Assembly (NCBI GenBank): GCA_021798235.1 | Contig: JAJZMO010000376.1 | Coordinates: 1-8,555 of the forward strand | Source of the DNA: Acidobacteriota bacterium | Lineage (GTDB): Bacteria; Acidobacteriota; Terriglobia; Terriglobales; Acidobacteriaceae | Length of the DNA stretch: 8,555 bases | Direction of reading: 5' to 3' | Shown here: positions 5,931 through 8,555 of the stretch, piece after piece | How the letters are laid out: each line of letters starts with the position of its first letter | Numbering within the stretch: position 1 is the stretch's first letter | Program-made: the position numbers and the translations under genes | The notes under the pieces: generated by a model | The model's input: only the letters and a program-made list of their open reading frames with translations | Databases searched by the model: none | What the model was told of the DNA's origin: nothing

Positions 5931-6440
5931 TCAACAGGAAATAGCGGCCCCGGCCTTTGCGATCCATGTCATTTGCAATGCGTCGTCTACAGGATGGCTA
6001 TAGTAAGCTGGGCGTCGCCCCACGACCACAAAACCCAATCGCTCGTACAGGCGAACTGCCGACGCATTGCCTGCGCGCACCTCCAAACGCAGGCAGTCAG
6101 CGCGATGCTCCCCACACCATGCCTGCACGCACGCAACCAAAAATTGGCCAATGCCCTGCCGCCGCTGAGAGGGATCCACGGCCATATTTTCCAGTTCACA
6201 TTCGCCGGTCTGCTCTGCGCGGAGTAGGGATGCAACGGCGAAGCCAGTCAAGTGCTCGCCACGCCATGCGCAAAAAATTGTGCGTTGAGGGTTCGAGTTG
6301 GAGGCTGCTGCGAAGATCGCCGCATATGTGGAGCGCGACCACTGCGCGCACTCCAATGCAGCCTGTTGGATGGCGAGGATCCCATTCAAGTCCGCAGGGG
6401 TTCCAACTCGAAAGGAAATTTCCTGCGAAGGGGCAGCCAT
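5931..6440 (-). CDS. rimI: RimI-type GNAT N-acetyltransferase
   Basis: This 169-residue protein of the GNAT fold transfers acetyl from acetyl-CoA to the N-terminal amine of a protein; RimI of E. coli acts on ribosomal protein bS18. The central strand and acetyl-CoA pyrophosphate loop are visible as ELENMAVDPSQRRQGIG, fitting the Q/R-x-x-G-x-G/A signature and the RimI-like N-M/I-A-V-x-P. Further on, LRLEVRAGNASAVRLYERLGF is the usual motif B with the conserved Asn, Ala and Tyr. The start could be a TTG at 6443, but the ATG at 6438-6440 is preferred: AGGA lies 9 bases upstream, overlapping the tsaB stop, so translation is coupled to tsaB. Association with tsaB is common in bacteria and supports the RimI call over other GNATs. 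The exact substrate is not proven by sequence. Confidence 0.85.
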   Translation of the reverse strand: MAAPSQEISFRVGTPADLNGILAIQQAALECAQWSRSTYAAIFAAASNSNPQRTIFCAWRGEHLTGFAVASLLRAEQTGECELENMAVDPSQRRQGIGQFLVACVQAWCGEHRADCLRLEVRAGNASAVRLYERLGFVVVGRRPAYYSHPVDDALQMTWIAKAGAAISC

Positions 6441-6446
6441 CAACGG

Positions 6447-7157
6447 CTATCCTAGCGCCGAGGCAAGCTGAGGCACCTGCGCGCGCGCAAACAACTCTGC
6501 GTCGGAACGGCGCAGGTAGTTGGCATCGAGCGTGGCCACATTGGCAAAGCGCTCCTCGTGCCAGCAGCGCGCGGCCAAGGTAAGCATTGGTTCCAGGGTC
6601 GAGGCAACCACCGCGACGCCCTCCAACTCTGCCAAGGCCGATGCCACAGATTTTTCCGCAACAATGCAACCGCCGTTGCGGCTGGCACCGACAAGTGCGG
6701 AACGCAATGTGGCCGCAGTCTCCAGCGACTCCGAGACGCACTCCCACCCCGCGTGACGATAGATGCCGAAATAAAATTCACCGCGCCCGGCATCCAGCAC
6801 GCTGTAGACTTGGCGTGCTTCCGGGTTGCACTCCACAGCGGCTGCGGCCATCACGGCAAGTCGGGAAAGCGCCAACACCGGCTTGTCCAGCGCCTCCGCC
6901 ATTCCCTTCACCGCGCTCAGGCCCACGCGCAATCCCGTGAAGGAACCGGGGCCATTCACCACAGCAAGAGCATCCAAATCCGTCAGAGCCAAGTGATTTT
7001 CCTGGAGCATCTCGGCAACGGCTGGAATCAGCCGCGTGGAAAATTCACGCCCAGGCAATGATGCGCTGCTCAACAGAGCCAGCGTTCCATCGGCATCGCT
7101 TTGCGCCAAGGCAACCGTGCCCGTTGTTCCCGCCGTATCCAATGCCAAAAGTCTCAT
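6447..7157 (-). CDS. tsaB: tRNA t6A biosynthesis protein TsaB
   Basis: This 236-residue protein of the ASKHA/Kae1 fold is the non-catalytic partner that binds TsaD (and, with TsaE, forms the complex) in making N6-threonylcarbamoyladenosine at position 37 of ANN-decoding tRNAs in the cytoplasm. The start MRLLALDTAGTTGTVAL is the typical first strand pair. The hallmark NGPGSFTGLRVGLSAVKG lies at about residues 68-85. DAGRGEFYFGIY (about 122-133) and the C-terminal YLRRSDAE are also family signatures. The length is normal. The ATG overlaps the epimerase stop as ATGA and has GAGG 7 bases upstream. tsaD, tsaE and tsaC are not in the window. TsaB genes next to rimI are a recurring arrangement. The call is firm. 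Confidence 0.95.
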   Translation of the reverse strand: MRLLALDTAGTTGTVALAQSDADGTLALLSSASLPGREFSTRLIPAVAEMLQENHLALTDLDALAVVNGPGSFTGLRVGLSAVKGMAEALDKPVLALSRLAVMAAAAVECNPEARQVYSVLDAGRGEFYFGIYRHAGWECVSESLETAATLRSALVGASRNGGCIVAEKSVASALAELEGVAVVASTLEPMLTLAARCWHEERFANVATLDANYLRRSDAELFARAQVPQLASALG

Positions 7158-7567
7158 GCCACCACCTCTGCGCTCTGGCAGATTTCCATCAACACGCCCC
7201 CGGCGCTCGACGGATGCACAAAGAAGTACAACTGTCCGTCTGCGCCAATATTCAACGCATCGGAGACCAAGCGCATGCCCGCAGCCTTCATTTCCGCAAA
7301 CACGTCGGCGATGTCGTCCACCTGCAGGGCCACGTGATGTAGTCCCTCGCCACGCCGATCGAGAAAGCGCCCAACCACCGAATCTTCGCCCAGAGGCTCC
7401 AGCAATTCAATGCGACTCTCGCCCGTCTGGATCATGGCCACGCGCACCTGCTCGTGCGGAACCTCTTCAGAAGGCCCAACCTGCATGCCTAACAATTCAT
7501 AAAACATGCGCGCCCGGTCCAAATCACGCACGGCAATCCCCAGATGATCGATTCGAAACTCCGCCAC
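7154..7567 (-). CDS. mce: Methylmalonyl-CoA epimerase
   Basis: This 137-residue protein of the vicinal oxygen chelate superfamily consists of two beta-alpha-beta-beta-beta modules. It interconverts the (S) and (R) forms of methylmalonyl-CoA, linking propionyl-CoA carboxylation to the B12-dependent mutase and so to succinyl-CoA. Visible metal-site residues are His8 (in DHLGIAV), Glu54 (in RIELLEP), His77 or His78 (in GEGLHHVALQVDD) and Glu128 (in VLMEICQ). The GEGLHH and late HPSSAGG motifs separate it from other VOC enzymes such as glyoxalase I. The start is a GTG at 7565-7567 with an excellent GAGGTGA site. It is first in the minus-strand run, and its stop overlaps the tsaB start. Mutase genes are not in the window. 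Some members also accept ethylmalonyl-CoA. Confidence 0.92.
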   Translation of the reverse strand: MAEFRIDHLGIAVRDLDRARMFYELLGMQVGPSEEVPHEQVRVAMIQTGESRIELLEPLGEDSVVGRFLDRRGEGLHHVALQVDDIADVFAEMKAAGMRLVSDALNIGADGQLYFFVHPSSAGGVLMEICQSAEVVA

Positions 7568-7641
7568 TCTTCACCTCAATACATGGCTACCGGTTACAAA
7601 CCATCCCCGCCCGCACAGACAGGCAAGGCCAACCCCCAGCG

Positions 7642-7670
7642 ACGATACGGACATTTTCTGTGCAAATCAA
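7642..7670 (-). promoter_or_regulatory. Candidate sigma70 promoter of the mce-tsaB-rimI run
   Basis: On the minus strand TTGATT (7670-7665) and TATCGT (7647-7642) are 17 bases apart and match the consensus at 8 of 12 positions. Initiation near 7635 would give a leader of about 68 bases before the GTG of mce. Confidence 0.45.
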
Positions 7671-7690
7671 TTAACTACGGATGCACCCCC

Positions 7691-7733
7691 TCCTTGGACA
7701 AAAAGGATCGAGATTTTGAGGGCTTGCACCCTC
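7691..7733. repeat. Two small inverted repeats upstream of mce
   Basis: TCCTT (7691-7695) pairs with AAGGA (7703-7707), and GAGGG (7718-7722) pairs with CCCTC (7729-7733). Neither is followed by a T-run on either strand. They lie upstream of the predicted mce promoter, in the gap after the NRAMP gene. The rest of that gap (7568-7799) holds the promoter and A/T-rich sequence but no gene. Confidence 0.3.
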
Positions 7734-7784
7734 GCACGCACCCAATGGTTGGACGCGGTGCGGCGAAAAAAGTTTTTAAAGGAA

Positions 7785-7812
7785 GGAAAAATTCAGGGCT
7801 TAGGAGCCGCTG
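7785..7812 (-). terminator. Weak possible terminator of the NRAMP gene
   Basis: On the minus strand GGCT-CCTA-AGCC forms a 4-bp hairpin across the stop codon, followed by CTGAATTTTTCC. The stem is short, so this is only a suggestion; a second T-run follows about 20 bases later. Confidence 0.25.
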
Positions 7813-8555
7813 CCCATCAATTGCATCGTAACCATCACAAGCGTCAAACCGATGACAATGATGGCCGTGGCCCAGGCCAGACCGTTGAACCAGAGGCCGT
7901 TGGTATGTTTGCCCATCAATTCTTTTTTGTTGATCAGCCGCAGCATGAAGATCAAAATCACCGGCAGCAAAACGCCGTTGAGCACCTGGGAAAGAATGAT
8001 GAATTTCACCAGCGGAAAATGCGGCCACAACACGATACCTGCTCCGGTAAGAATGAGCAGCGTGTAGAAACCATAAAAGAAGGGCGCTTCGCGGAAGCGT
8101 TTGTCCAAGCCAGACTCAAAGCCCAACCCTTCGCAAACGGTGTAGGCCGTCGACAGTGGCAGAATCGACGCGGCAAAGAGCGAAGCGTTGAACAAGCCCG
8201 CCGCAAAAAGTATAAAAGCATACTGGCCGGCCAGCGGCTTCATGGCTTCGGCAGCGTCCGAGGGAACCTGAATCGATCCCAGCCCATGGACAAAGAGCGT
8301 GGCCGCGCAGGCCACCACAATGAACCAGGCGACGATGTCGGTAAAGAAGGAGCCTACGATCACATCCAGCCGCGAGGCTCCATACTGCCGCACGGTAATT
8401 CCCTTTTCCACGATCGAGGATTGCAGATAAAACTGCATCCACGGCGCAATGGTGGTGCCAATGACACCAATCGTCATGTACACGTACGCGGAGCTATGCC
8501 AGACCGAACGCGGCGGCATCTGGACGGTAGCCAGCCAGGCCGTGTGCCAGCTGGG
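7800..8555 (-). CDS. NRAMP-family divalent metal transporter (5' end outside window)
   Basis: The frame is open from the window edge (8555) to a TAA at 7800-7802, giving 251 C-terminal residues. An internal ATG at 8519 is not the start, because upstream codons continue the protein. NRAMP transporters move divalent metals such as Mn2+ and Fe2+ across the inner membrane with protons. The visible part covers helix 6 onward: the helix-6 motif reads IGTTIAPWMQFYLQSS at about 8462-8415, followed by about six more hydrophobic helices, with conserved GLFNASLFAASILPLSTAYTVCEG and a late ILSQVLNGVLLPVILIFML. The usual helix-6 M-P-H is A-P-W here, so the metal-binding Met is Ala. The helix-1 DPGN motif lies outside the window. 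The family call is firm; the metal is uncertain. It is separate from the mce run by 232 bases. Confidence 0.9.
   Translation of the reverse strand, partial: PSWHTAWLATVQMPPRSVWHSSAYVYMTIGVIGTTIAPWMQFYLQSSIVEKGITVRQYGASRLDVIVGSFFTDIVAWFIVVACAATLFVHGLGSIQVPSDAAEAMKPLAGQYAFILFAAGLFNASLFAASILPLSTAYTVCEGLGFESGLDKRFREAPFFYGFYTLLILTGAGIVLWPHFPLVKFIILSQVLNGVLLPVILIFMLRLINKKELMGKHTNGLWFNGLAWATAIIVIGLTLVMVTMQLMGSGS

Noticed and set aside
5931..5938. TCAACAGG at the rimI end, shared with the tRNA palindrome half-site
   Set aside because: Only a half-site without its dyad, placed within coding sequence; most likely chance.
5957..6583. 208-residue plus-strand open frame opposite rimI and tsaB
   Set aside because: Antisense shadow, rich in Arg, Pro and Ala, crossing a gene junction.
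7036..7674. 212-residue plus-strand open frame opposite tsaB and mce
   Set aside because: Antisense shadow with Arg/Pro-rich translation that spans two real genes.

Overview
The window reads as ordinary chromosome from a moderately GC-rich, Gram-negative-type bacterium, most likely an acidobacterium of the Terriglobia type. That placement is an inference from gene content: a Gly/Ser/Thr-rich lipoprotein, a short phosphatidylserine decarboxylase next to PssA, an Asd-like pseudoenzyme, a DUF465 protein and a methylmalonyl-CoA epimerase. No marker gene in the window settles it. No mobile element, CRISPR array or rRNA was seen.

Left part (1-2770): an open frame that may be the tail of an upstream gene ends 10 bases before a DoxX-type membrane protein gene (+). 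Next is a long secreted lipoprotein of unknown function (+), whose Gly-rich linker is built from three 18-bp repeats. It converges on a small minus-strand gene for a protein that looks like an isolated histidine-kinase dimerisation helix pair. A class II tRNA-Leu(CAG) gene (+) follows, with its own promoter and a perfect 22-bp palindrome in the leader.

Middle part (2960-7670): seven minus-strand genes lie head to tail. Read from the promoter near 7670, they are methylmalonyl-CoA epimerase, tsaB, rimI, a DUF465 small protein, psd, pssA and an Asd-like protein. The pairs mce/tsaB and psd/pssA overlap by ATGA, and tsaB/rimI and pssA/asd-like are also very close, so these are translationally coupled groups. 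A TATAAT box only 11 bases before the psd start suggests that psd-pssA-asd-like also has its own transcript with almost no leader. PssA and Psd together make phosphatidylethanolamine from CDP-diacylglycerol and serine. TsaB and RimI serve the translation machinery (t6A tRNA modification and ribosomal protein acetylation).

Right part (7800-8555): the C-terminal two thirds of an NRAMP-family metal transporter (-), cut by the window edge. Its helix-6 metal-binding motif is altered.

No clearly new multi-gene system is visible. The points most worth a second look are the Asd homologue without catalytic residues inside the phospholipid operon, the NRAMP motif change, the stand-alone DHp-like protein, the tRNA leader palindrome and the leaderless-looking psd start.
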